Shown here one piece after another: positions 17,032 to 26,134 of a stretch of DNA of 64,000 bases. Numbering within the stretch: position 1 is the first letter of the stretch; the number at the start of each line of letters is the position of its first letter. The position numbers and the translations under genes were made by a program. The DNA is from Scandinavium lactucae. Its GTDB lineage: Bacteria > Pseudomonadota > Gammaproteobacteria > Enterobacterales > Enterobacteriaceae. The stretch spans positions 106,772-170,771 of the forward strand of contig NZ_JAWXRD010000004.1 of assembly GCF_033843265.1 (NCBI RefSeq), in the 5' to 3' direction. Below the pieces are notes generated by a model that ran no database searches, was not told the DNA's origin, and saw nothing but the letters and a program-made list of their open reading frames with translations.

Positions 17032-17185
17032 ACCTGTTCTTCCTGTGAAAAGGGGAGGTTGCGTCTAGGAAAGCATAAAAAAAACCGGCATACAACATCC
17101 TGAGTGCCTCCGGTCTCTTGCTTTTATAACAAGACCAAACGTACCATTGAGGCTCTTGTCCGCACATCTGCACTGAGGATGGCCC

Positions 17186-18064
17186 ATGTTCACGGGAAGT
17201 ATTGTAGCGCTTGTCACGCCGATGGATGACAAAGGTCAGGTCGACCGCTCCAGCCTGAAAAAACTGATTGATTACCACGTCGCCAATGGAACCTCGGCGA
17301 TTGTGTCGGTAGGGACTACCGGTGAGTCTGCCACCCTCAGCCATGACGAGCATGGTGATGTGGTATTGATGACCGTTGATCTTGCCGATGGCCGCATTCC
17401 GGTGATTGCAGGCACGGGGGCGAATGCCACCTCAGAGGCTATTAGCCTGACCCAGCGCTTCAATAACAGCGGTATTGTCGGTTGTCTGACGGTAACCCCG
17501 TACTACAACCGCCCGACGCAGGAAGGTCTGTTCCAGCATTTCAAAGCGATTGCAGAACATACTGATTTGCCACAAATTCTGTATAATGTGCCGTCCCGTA
17601 CCGGCTGCGACATGCTGCCGGAAACCGTAGGACGTCTGGCCAACGTAAAAAATATTATCGGTATTAAGGAAGCCACCGGGAACTTAAGTCGCGTTCACCA
17701 GATCAAAGAGCTGGTTTCAGACGACTTTATTCTGCTCAGTGGTGACGATGCGACCGCGCTCGACTTCATGCAGCTGGGCGGCCACGGGGTCATTTCCGTG
17801 ACCACTAACGTAGCCGCGCGCGAAATGGCAGAAATGTGTAAACTGGCCGCCGAAGGTCGCTTTACCGAAGCGCGTGCGATTAACCAGCGTCTGATGCCGT
17901 TGCACAATAAATTATTTGTCGAACCCAATCCTATCCCAGTGAAATGGGCGTGTATGGAGTTGGGTCTTGTGGCGACCGATACGCTGCGCCTGCCAATGAC
18001 CCCGATCACTGCCCATGGCCGTGACGAGGTGGCATCCGCGCTGAAGCATGCCGGTTTGCTGTAA
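17186..18064 (+). CDS. dapA: 4-hydroxy-tetrahydrodipicolinate synthase
   Basis: 292-residue cytoplasmic tetrameric enzyme that condenses pyruvate with aspartate semialdehyde, the first committed step to DAP and lysine. K161 in GIKEATGNLS forms the Schiff base with pyruvate, Y133 in LYNVPSRTG and T44-T45 in GTTGES complete the catalytic triad. GAGGATG-type ribosome site precedes the ATG at 17186. It is followed 16 bases later by bamC, forming the known dapA-bamC unit. Confidence 0.98.
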   Translation: MFTGSIVALVTPMDDKGQVDRSSLKKLIDYHVANGTSAIVSVGTTGESATLSHDEHGDVVLMTVDLADGRIPVIAGTGANATSEAISLTQRFNNSGIVGCLTVTPYYNRPTQEGLFQHFKAIAEHTDLPQILYNVPSRTGCDMLPETVGRLANVKNIIGIKEATGNLSRVHQIKELVSDDFILLSGDDATALDFMQLGGHGVISVTTNVAAREMAEMCKLAAEGRFTEARAINQRLMPLHNKLFVEPNPIPVKWACMELGLVATDTLRLPMTPITAHGRDEVASALKHAGLL

Positions 18065-18080
18065 AGTTTAGGGAGATTTG

Positions 18081-19112
18081 ATGGCTTACTCAGTACAGAA
18101 GTCGCAGCTGGCAAAAGTTGCGGGTGTTTCGCTTGTTCTGCTGCTCGCAGCCTGTAGTTCGGATTCGCGCTATAAGCGCCAGGTGAGTGGTGATGAGGCC
18201 TATCTGCAGGCACCGCCGCTGGCTGAACTTCACGCGCCTGCTGGCATGATCCTGCCGATTCAGAACGGCGATTACAACATCCCGGTTGCTCGCGGCGACG
18301 GAGCCACGGGTAAAGCGCTGGACATTCGTCCGCCTGCGCAGCCGTTAGCGCTGGTCTCCGGGGCGCGTACCCAGTTCACCGGTGATACCGCATCGCTGTT
18401 GGTCGAAAGTGGCCGTAGCGGCAATTTGTGGCCGCAGGTCGTGAGCATCATTCAGGGCAAGAATTACACCATTGACAAGCGTGATGATGCCTCTCAGTCT
18501 TTGACCACCGACTGGATCCAGTGGAGCCGTCTGGACGAAGATCAGCAGTATCGCGGTCGTTATCAGGTCTCCGTCAAACCGCAGGGCTATCAACAAGCCG
18601 TGGTGGTGAAACTGCTGAATCTGGAACAGGCAGGCAAACCGGTGGCTGATGCCGCGTCGTTGCAGCGTTACAGCGCTGAAATGCTGAACGTGATTTCTGC
18701 GGGTCTCGATAAGAACGCCACCACCGCGCAGAACGCTGCGCAGAGCCGTGATGGGGCAACCTTTGACGTGCAGAGCGCTGCGGATGACACCGGCCTGCCA
18801 ATGCTGGTGGTGCGTGGACCGTTCAACCAGGTGTGGCAGAAACTGCCAGCCACGCTTGAGAAAGCGGGTATGAAAGTGACTGACAGCAACCGTTCTCAGG
18901 GCAGCATCAACGTTACCTACAAACCGTTGTCTGACAGCAGCTGGCGTGACCTCGGTGCAAGCGATCCTGGCCTAAGCTCTGGAGACTACAAACTCCAGGT
19001 CGGCGACCTCGATAACCGCAGCAGCATGCAGTTCATCGATCCGAAAGGACATACGCTGACCCAGTCGCAGAACGACGCTCTGGTGGCCGTATTCCAGGCA
19101 GCATTTAAGTAA
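18081..19112 (+). CDS. bamC: Outer-membrane assembly lipoprotein BamC
   Basis: 343-residue lipoprotein of the BAM complex that inserts beta-barrel proteins in the outer membrane. The start is the ATG at 18081, after GGGAG; the TTG just before it is not needed. The signal peptide ends in the lipobox LLAAC, with the acylated Cys near residue 25, followed by the unstructured SSDSRYKRQVSGDEAYLQ segment that contacts BamD. Two helix-grip domains fill the rest. An intrinsic terminator follows, so purC has its own promoter. Confidence 0.97.
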   Translation: MAYSVQKSQLAKVAGVSLVLLLAACSSDSRYKRQVSGDEAYLQAPPLAELHAPAGMILPIQNGDYNIPVARGDGATGKALDIRPPAQPLALVSGARTQFTGDTASLLVESGRSGNLWPQVVSIIQGKNYTIDKRDDASQSLTTDWIQWSRLDEDQQYRGRYQVSVKPQGYQQAVVVKLLNLEQAGKPVADAASLQRYSAEMLNVISAGLDKNATTAQNAAQSRDGATFDVQSAADDTGLPMLVVRGPFNQVWQKLPATLEKAGMKVTDSNRSQGSINVTYKPLSDSSWRDLGASDPGLSSGDYKLQVGDLDNRSSMQFIDPKGHTLTQSQNDALVAVFQAAFK

Positions 19113-19118
19113 GAAATA

Positions 19119-19147
19119 AAAGGGCTGGAGCAATCCGGCCCTTTTTT
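19119..19147 (+). terminator. Rho-independent terminator after bamC
   Basis: An 11-bp stem AAAGGGCTGGA/TCCGGCCCTTT (one G-T pair) with a GCAA loop is followed by a T run. Confidence 0.85.
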
Positions 19148-19157
19148 CTGTTATCAT

Positions 19158-19173
19158 ACGCAAACGTGTGCGT
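19158..19173. promoter_or_regulatory. PurR operator upstream of purC
   Basis: ACGCAAACGTGTGCGT differs from the PurR consensus ACGCAAACGTTTGCGT at a single base and sits 52 bases before the purC start, in the expected promoter region. Confidence 0.88.
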
Positions 19174-19225
19174 CGGCAGAAAAACCCGATTTTAATGTCT
19201 AATTTCCTACCCGGAGTATTGAAAG

Positions 19226-19939
19226 ATGCAAAAGCAAGCTGAGTTGTATCGCGGCAAAGCGAAAACCGTTTACAGCACGGAAAACCCGGACCTGTTGGTG
19301 CTCGAATTCCGCAACGATACGTCAGCAGGTGACGGAGCGCGTATTGAACAGTTCGATCGTAAAGGGATGGTGAATAACAAGTTCAACCATTTCATCATGA
19401 CCAAACTGGAAGAAGCGGGCATCCCGACCCAGATGGAACAGCTGCTGTCCGATACCGAGTGTCTGGTGAAAAAGCTGGAGATGGTGCCGGTGGAGTGCGT
19501 TATCCGCAACCGTGCGGCGGGCTCGCTGGTCAAGCGTCTGGGCATTGAAGAAGGTATCGAACTGAATCCACCGCTGTTCGACCTGTTCCTGAAAAACGAT
19601 GAAATGCACGACCCGATGGTGAACGAGTCCTACTGCGAAACCTTTTGCTGGGTCAATAAAGAAAACCTGGCGACCATGCGTGAGCTGACCTACAAAGCCA
19701 ACGACGTGCTGAAGAAGCTGTTTGACGATGCGGGTCTGATCCTCGTCGATTTCAAACTGGAGTTCGGTCTGTTCAACGGCAAAGTGGTGCTGGGTGATGA
19801 ATTCTCCCCGGACGGCAGCCGCCTGTGGGATAAAAACACCATGGATAAAATGGACAAAGACCGTTTCCGCCAGAGCCTCGGCGGCCTGATTGAAGCCTAC
19901 GAAGAAGTGGCGCGTCGTCTGGGTGTTAAGCTAGATTAA
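19226..19939 (+). CDS. purC: SAICAR synthetase (phosphoribosylaminoimidazole-succinocarboxamide synthase)
   Basis: 237-residue cytoplasmic ATP-dependent ligase joining CAIR and aspartate in purine synthesis. The N-terminal YRGKAKTVYST nucleotide loop, ECVIRNRAAGSLVKR, and VDFKLEFG and GDEFSPDGSRLW with catalytic acidic residues are all present. Length equals E. coli PurC. A near-perfect PurR operator precedes it and a terminator follows. Confidence 0.98.
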   Translation: MQKQAELYRGKAKTVYSTENPDLLVLEFRNDTSAGDGARIEQFDRKGMVNNKFNHFIMTKLEEAGIPTQMEQLLSDTECLVKKLEMVPVECVIRNRAAGSLVKRLGIEEGIELNPPLFDLFLKNDEMHDPMVNESYCETFCWVNKENLATMRELTYKANDVLKKLFDDAGLILVDFKLEFGLFNGKVVLGDEFSPDGSRLWDKNTMDKMDKDRFRQSLGGLIEAYEEVARRLGVKLD

Positions 19940-19958
19940 GGCTAACGCCTTATAAACT

Positions 19959-19985
19959 AAGAGGATGCCTGGCATCCTCTTTTGT
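19959..19985 (+). terminator. Rho-independent terminator after purC
   Basis: AAGAGGATGCC and GGCATCCTCTT form an 11-base-arm hairpin followed by TTTTG. Confidence 0.8.
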
Positions 19986-20066
19986 TATCTACCTTGTTAA
20001 CTATGGTAATTCTCCGCTTAACCGCCTACGATCACTGTATCAGAAACACGAAATACAGAGGTTGTT

Positions 20067-20951
20067 ATGCGTTGGCAAGGTCGTCGTGAAAGCGACAATG
20101 TAGAAGACAGACGAAACGATTCCGGCGGAATGCCACCTATGATGGGCGGCGGGCGCGGCGGTTTTCGTCTCCCCAGCGGCAAAGGCGGGATCATTCTGCT
20201 GATTGTGGTGGTGGTCGCGGGCTATTACGGCGTCGACCTCACCGGCATGCTTACCGGCCAGCCAATGCAGCAACAGCAATCGACGCAGCGCTCCATCAGC
20301 CCGAATGATGACGAAGCCGCTAAATTCACCTCGGTTATTCTCGCCACCACCGAAGATACCTGGGGCCAGATTTTCCAGAAAATGGGCCGTCAGTATCAGC
20401 AGCCCAAACTGGTGATGTATCGGGGCGCGACCCGGACCGGGTGCGGCACCGGCCAGTCGGTAATGGGACCGTTCTACTGCCCGGCAGATGCCACCGTGTA
20501 TATCGATCTCTCCTTCTATGATGACATGAAAAACAAACTCGGTGCCGACGGTGATTTCGCCCAGGGCTACGTGATTGCGCATGAAGTCGGTCATCACGTG
20601 CAGAAACTGCTCGGTATCGAGCCGAAAGTGCGGCAGATGCAACAGAATGCCTCCCAGGCTGAGGTCAATCATCTGTCGGTCAAAATGGAGTTACAGGCGG
20701 ATTGCTTTGCGGGCGTCTGGGGCCACAGTATGCAGCAGCAGGGCGTGCTGGAAGCCGGGGACGTACAGGAAGCACTAAACGCAGCCGAAGCGATTGGCGA
20801 CGATCGCCTGCAACAGCAGAGTCAGGGGCGCGTGGTGCCGGACAGCTTCACCCACGGCACTTCTGAGCAGCGCTACAGCTGGTTCAAACGTGGCTTTGAC
20901 GGCGGTGACCCGGCGCAGTGCAACACCTTCGGTAAAACCGCGCTCAACTAA
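20067..20951 (+). CDS. ypfJ: Neutral zinc metallopeptidase family protein YpfJ
   Basis: 294-residue protein of the YpfJ/zinc-metallopeptidase family. One hydrophobic segment (about 41-53, IILLIVVVVAGYY) follows a basic N-terminus, so it is anchored in the inner membrane with the rest probably periplasmic. HEVGHHVQ at 172-179 is the zinc motif, and ELQADCFAGVWGH near 208-220 supplies a third ligand. Several Cys (GCGTGQ, FYCPAD) recall the E. coli protein. The substrate is unknown. tmcA starts 3 bases after its stop. Confidence 0.93.
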   Translation: MRWQGRRESDNVEDRRNDSGGMPPMMGGGRGGFRLPSGKGGIILLIVVVVAGYYGVDLTGMLTGQPMQQQQSTQRSISPNDDEAAKFTSVILATTEDTWGQIFQKMGRQYQQPKLVMYRGATRTGCGTGQSVMGPFYCPADATVYIDLSFYDDMKNKLGADGDFAQGYVIAHEVGHHVQKLLGIEPKVRQMQQNASQAEVNHLSVKMELQADCFAGVWGHSMQQQGVLEAGDVQEALNAAEAIGDDRLQQQSQGRVVPDSFTHGTSEQRYSWFKRGFDGGDPAQCNTFGKTALN

Positions 20952-20954
20952 ATC

Positions 20955-22955
20955 ATGATCGACAGGGAAGGTTTTCTCGCGTTCAGCGCGACCATGAAAG
21001 TGCAGGGCATTCGCCGCCTGCTGGTGTTGAGCGGCGAGGCCGACTGGAGCGCACAGCAGGCATTATGCCTGCGTCAGTGGCTGGGTGGCGACGGGCTGTT
21101 TGTCAGCCCGGCCCCGCAGCCGGGACCTTACTGTGCCCCGTCGGCGCTCAAAACTCTGCTCGGGCGTGAGTTTGAACATGCCTTTTTTGATGCCCGAAGT
21201 GGTTTTGACGTCGCGGCCTTCGCTGCCCTCGCCGGAACGCTCACCGCCGGAAGCTGGTTGGTGCTGCTGGTGCCGGATTTTCATCGCTGGCTGTTGTTGC
21301 CTGATACCGATTCGGTTCGCTGGAGCGAGAGCGCCGCCGCCATTCCCACCCCGCATTTCGTCCACCATTTTTGCCGTACCTTACAGGCCGATCCCGAGGC
21401 CCTGGTCTGGCATCAGCATCAGCCTTTGGTATTACCGGACGTTATCGCTCGTCCGCGCTGGTACGCAGCAAACGGGGAGCCGCAGGCCGAACAGGCGGCG
21501 ATCCTCGCCGCCCTGAACACCCTGCCGCCGGGCGTGGCGGTAGTGACCGCCGAACGCGGACGCGGCAAATCTGCACTGGCGGGAATGCACCTGCGTACGC
21601 TCTCTACCCCGGCAGTCGTCACTGCTCCGGCGAAAGCTGCCACCGACGTGCTGGCCCACTTCGCCGGGGAGCATTTTCACTTTATGGCCCCCGATGCGCT
21701 ACTGGCTTCCACGGCACAGGCCGACTGGCTAATCGTCGATGAAGCCGCCGCCATTCCCGGTCCGTTGCTCGAGCGGCTGGTTAGCCGTTTTCCCCGCACG
21801 CTGTTGACCACTACCGTGCAGGGTTATGAAGGCACCGGGCGCGGGTTTCTGCTCAAGTTCTGCGCTCGCTTTCCACATCTGACCGCCTTCAGCCTTAATC
21901 AACCTGTGCGCTGGGCCAGCGGCTGTCCACTTGAAGCCTTTATCAGCCGCGCACTGCTATTTGACGACCACTTGCCTGCGCTGTCGGCTCCCGGCCCGCT
22001 TAACATTCAGCCTGTGGAACAAGGTGCCTGGGAACAGGCACCCGACCTGCCCATGGCGATGTATCGTCTGCTGAGCGCCGCGCATTATCGCACTTCGCCG
22101 CTTGATTTACGGCGGATGATGGACGCCCCGGGCCAGCATTTTATCCGCGCCCATGAAGATGAAGCGCTTACCGGGGCCCTGTGGCTGGTGGAGGAGGGCG
22201 GGCTCAGTCCGGCGCTGAGCGAAGCGGTCTGGGCAGGCTTTCGTCGACCGCGCGGCAATCTGGTGGCGCAGTCTCTGGCGGCGCATGGCGGCAGCCCGCA
22301 GGCGGCAACGTTGCGCAGCCGACGCATCAGCCGGATTGCCATTCATCCGCAGCGCCAGCGCCACGGCATCGGCCAGCGGATGATTGAGAGCGTTATCGCC
22401 CGGACGCCCGACAGCGATTACCTGTCGGTCAGCTTTGGTTTCACCGATGAGCTGTGGCGTTTCTGGCAGCGCTGTGGCTTTCGTCTGGTGCGCCTTGGCA
22501 CTCATCGTGAGGCCAGTAGCGGCTGCTATACCGCGATGGCGGTCTATCCGCTCACCGCCGCAGGCCATCAGCTGGCAGACCGGGAACAGGCCCGCTTCGA
22601 GCGTGATACTCCCTGGCTCGCCGCCTGGCGAGATGAGGGTATTCCGACTGCGAACCTGCCGTCAGAAGCTATTCTTACAGAAGATGACTGGCGCGAACTG
22701 GCCGGATTTGCCTTCGCCCATCGTCCGCTGATGGCGGCGCTGGGCAGCCTCAACCGATTGATAACGTCGGTCGAGTTACCGCTGCCTGCGCTGAGAGATG
22801 CTCTTCAGCCACAAAACACTCCGCTTGCAGTGCAGGGCGGCCGTAAAGCCCTGCTGGCGATGCAGCGCCAGGACGTCGCCACCGCGCTGGAGTTTCTCGA
22901 TGCAGATCGTTGCCGGACGCTGGCGGAACAGGTCAAAAACCTGCAATTTTTTTAA
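20955..22955 (+). CDS. tmcA: tRNA(Met) cytidine acetyltransferase TmcA
   Basis: 666-residue enzyme that makes N4-acetylcytidine at the wobble base of elongator tRNA-Met using acetyl-CoA and ATP. The Walker A is in TAERGRGKSALAG (about residue 197), the Walker B-like LIVDEAAAIPGPLLE near 258-272 is followed by TTTVQGYEGTGRG, and the GNAT acetyltransferase core is RISRIAIHPQRQRHGIGQRM (about 456-475). The N- and C-terminal parts diverge from E. coli TmcA, whose length is 671. The start codon lies 3 bases after ypfJ. Confidence 0.95.
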   Translation: MIDREGFLAFSATMKVQGIRRLLVLSGEADWSAQQALCLRQWLGGDGLFVSPAPQPGPYCAPSALKTLLGREFEHAFFDARSGFDVAAFAALAGTLTAGSWLVLLVPDFHRWLLLPDTDSVRWSESAAAIPTPHFVHHFCRTLQADPEALVWHQHQPLVLPDVIARPRWYAANGEPQAEQAAILAALNTLPPGVAVVTAERGRGKSALAGMHLRTLSTPAVVTAPAKAATDVLAHFAGEHFHFMAPDALLASTAQADWLIVDEAAAIPGPLLERLVSRFPRTLLTTTVQGYEGTGRGFLLKFCARFPHLTAFSLNQPVRWASGCPLEAFISRALLFDDHLPALSAPGPLNIQPVEQGAWEQAPDLPMAMYRLLSAAHYRTSPLDLRRMMDAPGQHFIRAHEDEALTGALWLVEEGGLSPALSEAVWAGFRRPRGNLVAQSLAAHGGSPQAATLRSRRISRIAIHPQRQRHGIGQRMIESVIARTPDSDYLSVSFGFTDELWRFWQRCGFRLVRLGTHREASSGCYTAMAVYPLTAAGHQLADREQARFERDTPWLAAWRDEGIPTANLPSEAILTEDDWRELAGFAFAHRPLMAALGSLNRLITSVELPLPALRDALQPQNTPLAVQGGRKALLAMQRQDVATALEFLDADRCRTLAEQVKNLQFF

Positions 22956-23033
22956 CCAAGTCATTCAGTTAAATGTCATGGTGATTACCCTTCAGCGGCG
23001 TAAACTTTCGGGTAACAACGTAAGGAGATAACC

Positions 23034-23729
23034 ATGAAACATGATCATTTTGTTGTGCAAAGTCCCTCGGCTCCGGCGAAGCAACTGCTGCTGCTGTTTC
23101 ATGGTGTGGGCGATAACCCTGTGGCGATGGGGCTGATTGGTAGCGGATTTGCGCCGTTGTTTCCAGACGCGCTGATTGTCAGCGTCGGTGGCGTTGAGCC
23201 GTGCGGCCCGACGGGTCGGCAGTGGTTTTCGGTGCAGGGCGTAACGGAAGAAAACCGTCAGCAGCGCGTCGATACCATCATGCCGACCTTTATCGATACC
23301 GTGCGCCACTGGCAGAAAGAGAGCGGCGTCAGCCCGCAGGCCACCGCGCTGATTGGTTTCTCGCAGGGGGCTATCATGTCGCTCGAAAGCACCAAAGCCG
23401 CGCCGGGTCTCGCATCACGGGTGATTGCCTTTAATGGGCGTTTCGCCACGTTGCCGACACAGGCCAGCACTGCGACCACCGTGCATCTGATTCACGGTGG
23501 TGAAGACCGGGTGATTGATTTGGCCTATGCGGTAGCGGCTCAGGAAGCGCTCATCCAGGCAGGCGGCGACGTTACCCTGGATATCGTCGACGAGCTCGGT
23601 CACGCGATAGATGACCGCAGCATGCAGCTCGCACTCGATCACCTGCGCTTCACCGTGCCGAAGCACTATTTCGACGAAGCGCTCAGCGGCAGCAAACCGC
23701 AGGACGGGGATATTGTTGAGTTTCTGTAG
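23034..23729 (+). CDS. ypfH: Serine esterase YpfH (alpha/beta hydrolase)
   Basis: 231-residue cytoplasmic alpha/beta hydrolase of the carboxylesterase/phospholipase family. The nucleophile is Ser in GFSQGA (about residue 109), with Asp in GGEDRVID (about 160) and His in DELGHAID (about 193) completing the triad. A strong AAGGAG ribosome site precedes the ATG. The oxyanion-region motif LLFHGVGDNP is conserved. The natural substrate is unknown; E. coli YpfH has esterase activity. Confidence 0.92.
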   Translation: MKHDHFVVQSPSAPAKQLLLLFHGVGDNPVAMGLIGSGFAPLFPDALIVSVGGVEPCGPTGRQWFSVQGVTEENRQQRVDTIMPTFIDTVRHWQKESGVSPQATALIGFSQGAIMSLESTKAAPGLASRVIAFNGRFATLPTQASTATTVHLIHGGEDRVIDLAYAVAAQEALIQAGGDVTLDIVDELGHAIDDRSMQLALDHLRFTVPKHYFDEALSGSKPQDGDIVEFL

Positions 23730-23847
23730 TCTTCGCCTATCGGAATCAACGAGGGTCAAGACAATGCTTCTGGAAATGCTGATAACGAGAGACATAGCCG
23801 CGATTCGCCTGGCGGCACTACGTTTGCTGAGCCTACGCGCCCTGTAG

Positions 23848-23873
23848 GCCTGCTAAGCGCAGCGCCAGCAGGC
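23848..23873. repeat. REP-like palindrome after ypfH
   Basis: GCCTGCT and AGCAGGC arms flank AAGCGCAGCGCC, a REP-type unit in the space between convergent ypfH and ypfN. Confidence 0.65.
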
Positions 23874-23890
23874 AGCCATACCAGATCCAA

Positions 23891-23915
23891 TAAAAAAGCG
23901 CCCATGGGGCGCTTT
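23891..23915 (-). terminator. Rho-independent terminator of the yffB-dapE-ypfN operon
   Basis: Read on the minus strand, AAAGCGCCC and GGGCGCTTT arms with a 3-base loop are followed by a T run, just past the ypfN stop. Confidence 0.82.
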
Positions 23916-23925
23916 CGTGTTTTGC

Positions 23926-24117
23926 TTAAGGCTTCTTCTTCGGCCACTCGTCGTCGTCATCCCATTTATCGTTGAAATCACGATGCGGGGGAAGGTCCGG
24001 CTTGTTTGCCAGAAACTTTTTATGGTCAACGCGCTTGAGATCTTTGATGACGTTAAGGATAACGCCCAACAAAAATACCAGCACCAGGATCCACCAATAT
24101 TTAGCCAGCCAGTCCAT
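23926..24117 (-). CDS. ypfN: Small membrane protein YpfN
   Basis: 63-residue protein, nearly identical to E. coli YpfN (66 residues) but with a shorter C-terminus. A single transmembrane segment (WWILVLVFLLGVILNVI, about 8-24) is followed by a basic and then strongly acidic tail (DKWDDDDEW). It follows dapE in the same direction by 27 bases. The function is unknown. Confidence 0.9.
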   Translation of the reverse strand: MDWLAKYWWILVLVFLLGVILNVIKDLKRVDHKKFLANKPDLPPHRDFNDKWDDDDEWPKKKP

Positions 24118-24144
24118 GCCTGATACCTCTTCGAGTGATGCCGC

Positions 24145-25272
24145 TTACGCGACCAGTTGTTCCATGATCCGCTGATACATCCGGGCCAAAAGCTGCAGGT
24201 CGGCGGCGTTAACACATTCATTGATTTTATGAATAGTGGCATTCACCGGACCCAGCTCCACCACCTGTGCGCCCATCTGTGCGATAAAGCGCCCGTCGGA
24301 GGTGCCACCCGTGGTCAGCAGCTGCGGTTTAATTTCATTATAGTGCTCAATGGCGTTCACTACCGCATCGACCAGCTTACCGCGTCCGGTAAGAAACGGT
24401 TGGCCTGACACCCACCACTCCACGCTGTAGCGCAGCTGATGTTTCTCCAGCAGCGCCACGACCTTCTGTTTGATCATCTCGTCGGTCAGTTCGGTGCTGA
24501 AACGGAAGTTGAACTGCACGAACAGATCGCCCGGAATAACGTTGTTGCTGCCAGTGCCTGCCTTGATATTGGCAATCTGCATGCTGGTTTGCGGGAAGAA
24601 TTCGTTGCCCTGATCCCACTCGATTTGCACCAGCTCGTTGAGCATCGGTGCCGCGCGGTGAACTGGGTTATCCGCCAGGTGCGGATAGGCCACGTGACCC
24701 TGCACGCCATGAATGGTCAGGTTGCAGGTCATCGAGCCGCGACGGCCATTTTTGACCACGTCGCCGACCACTTCGGTGCTGGACGGTTCGCCGACCAGGC
24801 AGTAGTCGAGGCGTTCGTGGCGGGCCATCAGCGCTTCGACCACTTTGACGGTGCCGTGTGTGGCGCTGGCTTCTTCATCGGAGGTAATTAAAAACGCCAG
24901 ACGGCCTTTATGGTGAGGGTGCTGAGCGACGAAGCGTTCAGCCGCGACGACCATGGCCGCCAGCGAGCCTTTCATGTCCGCCGCGCCGCGACCGAACAGC
25001 ATCCCGTCGCGGATGGTCGGTTCAAACGGAGGATTAATCCAGCGGTCGGCATCGCCTGCTGGCACCACGTCGGTATGGCCTGCAAACGCGAGGGTTTCCC
25101 CTTTGCCGCGCCACGCCCAGAAGTTCTGGGTATCGCCGAAGTCCATCGCTTCAACGGTAAAACCAATCGCACGCAGGCGCTCAATCATCAGCGCCTGGCA
25201 ACCCGCATCATCGGGGCTAAGAGAAGGGCGGCGAATAAGCTGCTGAGCCAGCTCAATGACCGGGCATGACAT
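24145..25272 (-). CDS. dapE: Succinyl-diaminopimelate desuccinylase
   Basis: 375-residue cytoplasmic M20 dizinc hydrolase that removes succinate from N-succinyl-LL-DAP in the lysine and cell-wall DAP pathway. FAGHTDVVPAGD holds the first zinc His and the bridging region; ITSDEEASATHG carries the catalytic Glu-Glu pair near residue 134. HKINECV near the C-terminus gives a further His ligand. The length equals E. coli DapE. It lies 3 bases after yffB. Confidence 0.98.
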   Translation of the reverse strand: MSCPVIELAQQLIRRPSLSPDDAGCQALMIERLRAIGFTVEAMDFGDTQNFWAWRGKGETLAFAGHTDVVPAGDADRWINPPFEPTIRDGMLFGRGAADMKGSLAAMVVAAERFVAQHPHHKGRLAFLITSDEEASATHGTVKVVEALMARHERLDYCLVGEPSSTEVVGDVVKNGRRGSMTCNLTIHGVQGHVAYPHLADNPVHRAAPMLNELVQIEWDQGNEFFPQTSMQIANIKAGTGSNNVIPGDLFVQFNFRFSTELTDEMIKQKVVALLEKHQLRYSVEWWVSGQPFLTGRGKLVDAVVNAIEHYNEIKPQLLTTGGTSDGRFIAQMGAQVVELGPVNATIHKINECVNAADLQLLARMYQRIMEQLVA

Positions 25273-25275
25273 ACA

Positions 25276-25629
25276 CTACACCTCGTTAAACGTCTGGTAA
25301 CTGGAATCGCTAAAACCCAGCAGCATAGGCTGACCGGGCGCGCAGAGCAATGGGCGTTTGATGATCGCTGGCATTTCGAGCATCAGCGCGGCGGCGGCAT
25401 CGGCGTGAGTGATGCTGGCCCGCAGTGATTCATCCAGTTTGCGCCAGGTCGTTCCGCGCGTATTCAGCAGCGCTTCCCAGCCCAGTTCGGCGATAAACGT
25501 GTCGAGTAATGCACGGTCAAGGCCATCTACCCGGTAATCGTGGAAGCGGTAGTCCAGCTGGTGGTCCTCCAGCCAGCGGCGAGCCTTCTTAATCGTGTCG
25601 CAGTTTTTAATGCCATACATCGTTATCAT
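25276..25629 (-). CDS. yffB: ArsC-family protein YffB (Spx/ArsC-like)
   Basis: 117-residue protein of the ArsC/Spx family. MYGIKNCDTIKKARRWL holds the family cysteine (C10), alone rather than in a CXXC pair; PAIIKRPLLC has the conserved Arg region. It is the first gene of the yffB-dapE-ypfN operon. The fold suggests a glutathione- or thioredoxin-linked role, not shown. Confidence 0.93.
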   Translation of the reverse strand: MITMYGIKNCDTIKKARRWLEDHQLDYRFHDYRVDGLDRALLDTFIAELGWEALLNTRGTTWRKLDESLRASITHADAAAALMLEMPAIIKRPLLCAPGQPMLLGFSDSSYQTFNEV

Positions 25630-25972
25630 GATGAATCCTTTTGCGCTGTAGCAGGTGAATCGCTCATATATTTTAATAAGCCAGAAATCATACGCGAAAT
25701 AGCGCTTAGACCCTACTTATCCGCCAGCAAAATATCAACCCAGGCAAACTGCCTGGAATTTCAGTTAAAGCGCATAATCATGTGAACTCCGGTGAAAGCA
25801 TGAATGTTTCAAAATATTGCAGTGAGTCACATTAAAGTTCTGGCTATCGGTCATAGTGACTGTAAACCCCGCGGTACGGTGTCTGGTGACAGTTCTCACA
25901 GTATTACGTGATGTCATCTTCACAATTCCGGGCGCTTTTTGTACACTACCCACAATAATAAGAGAGGCTGTT
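25630..25972. other. Intergenic region between yffB and ypfM
   Basis: About 340 bases without an open frame of interest. It should hold the divergent promoters of yffB (minus) and ypfM (plus). A T-rich run and a TACACT just before CACAATAATAAGAGAGG resemble a -10 region for ypfM. I see no clear operator. Confidence 0.5.
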
Positions 25973-26032
25973 ATGATCGAACGTGAACTGGGTAACTGGA
26001 AAGATTTTATCGAAGATATGCTTCGTAAATAA
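25973..26032 (+). CDS. ypfM: 19-residue small protein YpfM
   Basis: A 19-codon frame with a strong AGAGAGG ribosome site 7 bases before the ATG encodes MIERELGNWKDFIEDMLRK, one residue different from E. coli YpfM as I recall it (Val replaced by Asp). It sits between yffB and acrD on the strand opposite both, as in E. coli. No signal or membrane segment is present; a short amphipathic helix is likely. Function unknown. Confidence 0.88.
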   Translation: MIERELGNWKDFIEDMLRK

Positions 26033-26092
26033 TCTTTTTGTGGGTAATGCGCGTACTGTTTAAACACATTTGTGCAACACCGCAGCAATAAT

Positions 26093-26117
26093 AAAAGGCG
26101 ACCTCAGGTCGCCTTTT
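26093..26117. terminator. Bidirectional terminator between ypfM and acrD
   Basis: AAAAGGCGACCT and AGGTCGCCTTTT form a 12-base-arm hairpin with A and T runs on either side, able to end both ypfM (plus) and acrD (minus) transcripts. Confidence 0.85.
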
Positions 26118-26134
26118 GCTTTTTATTGTTCAGA

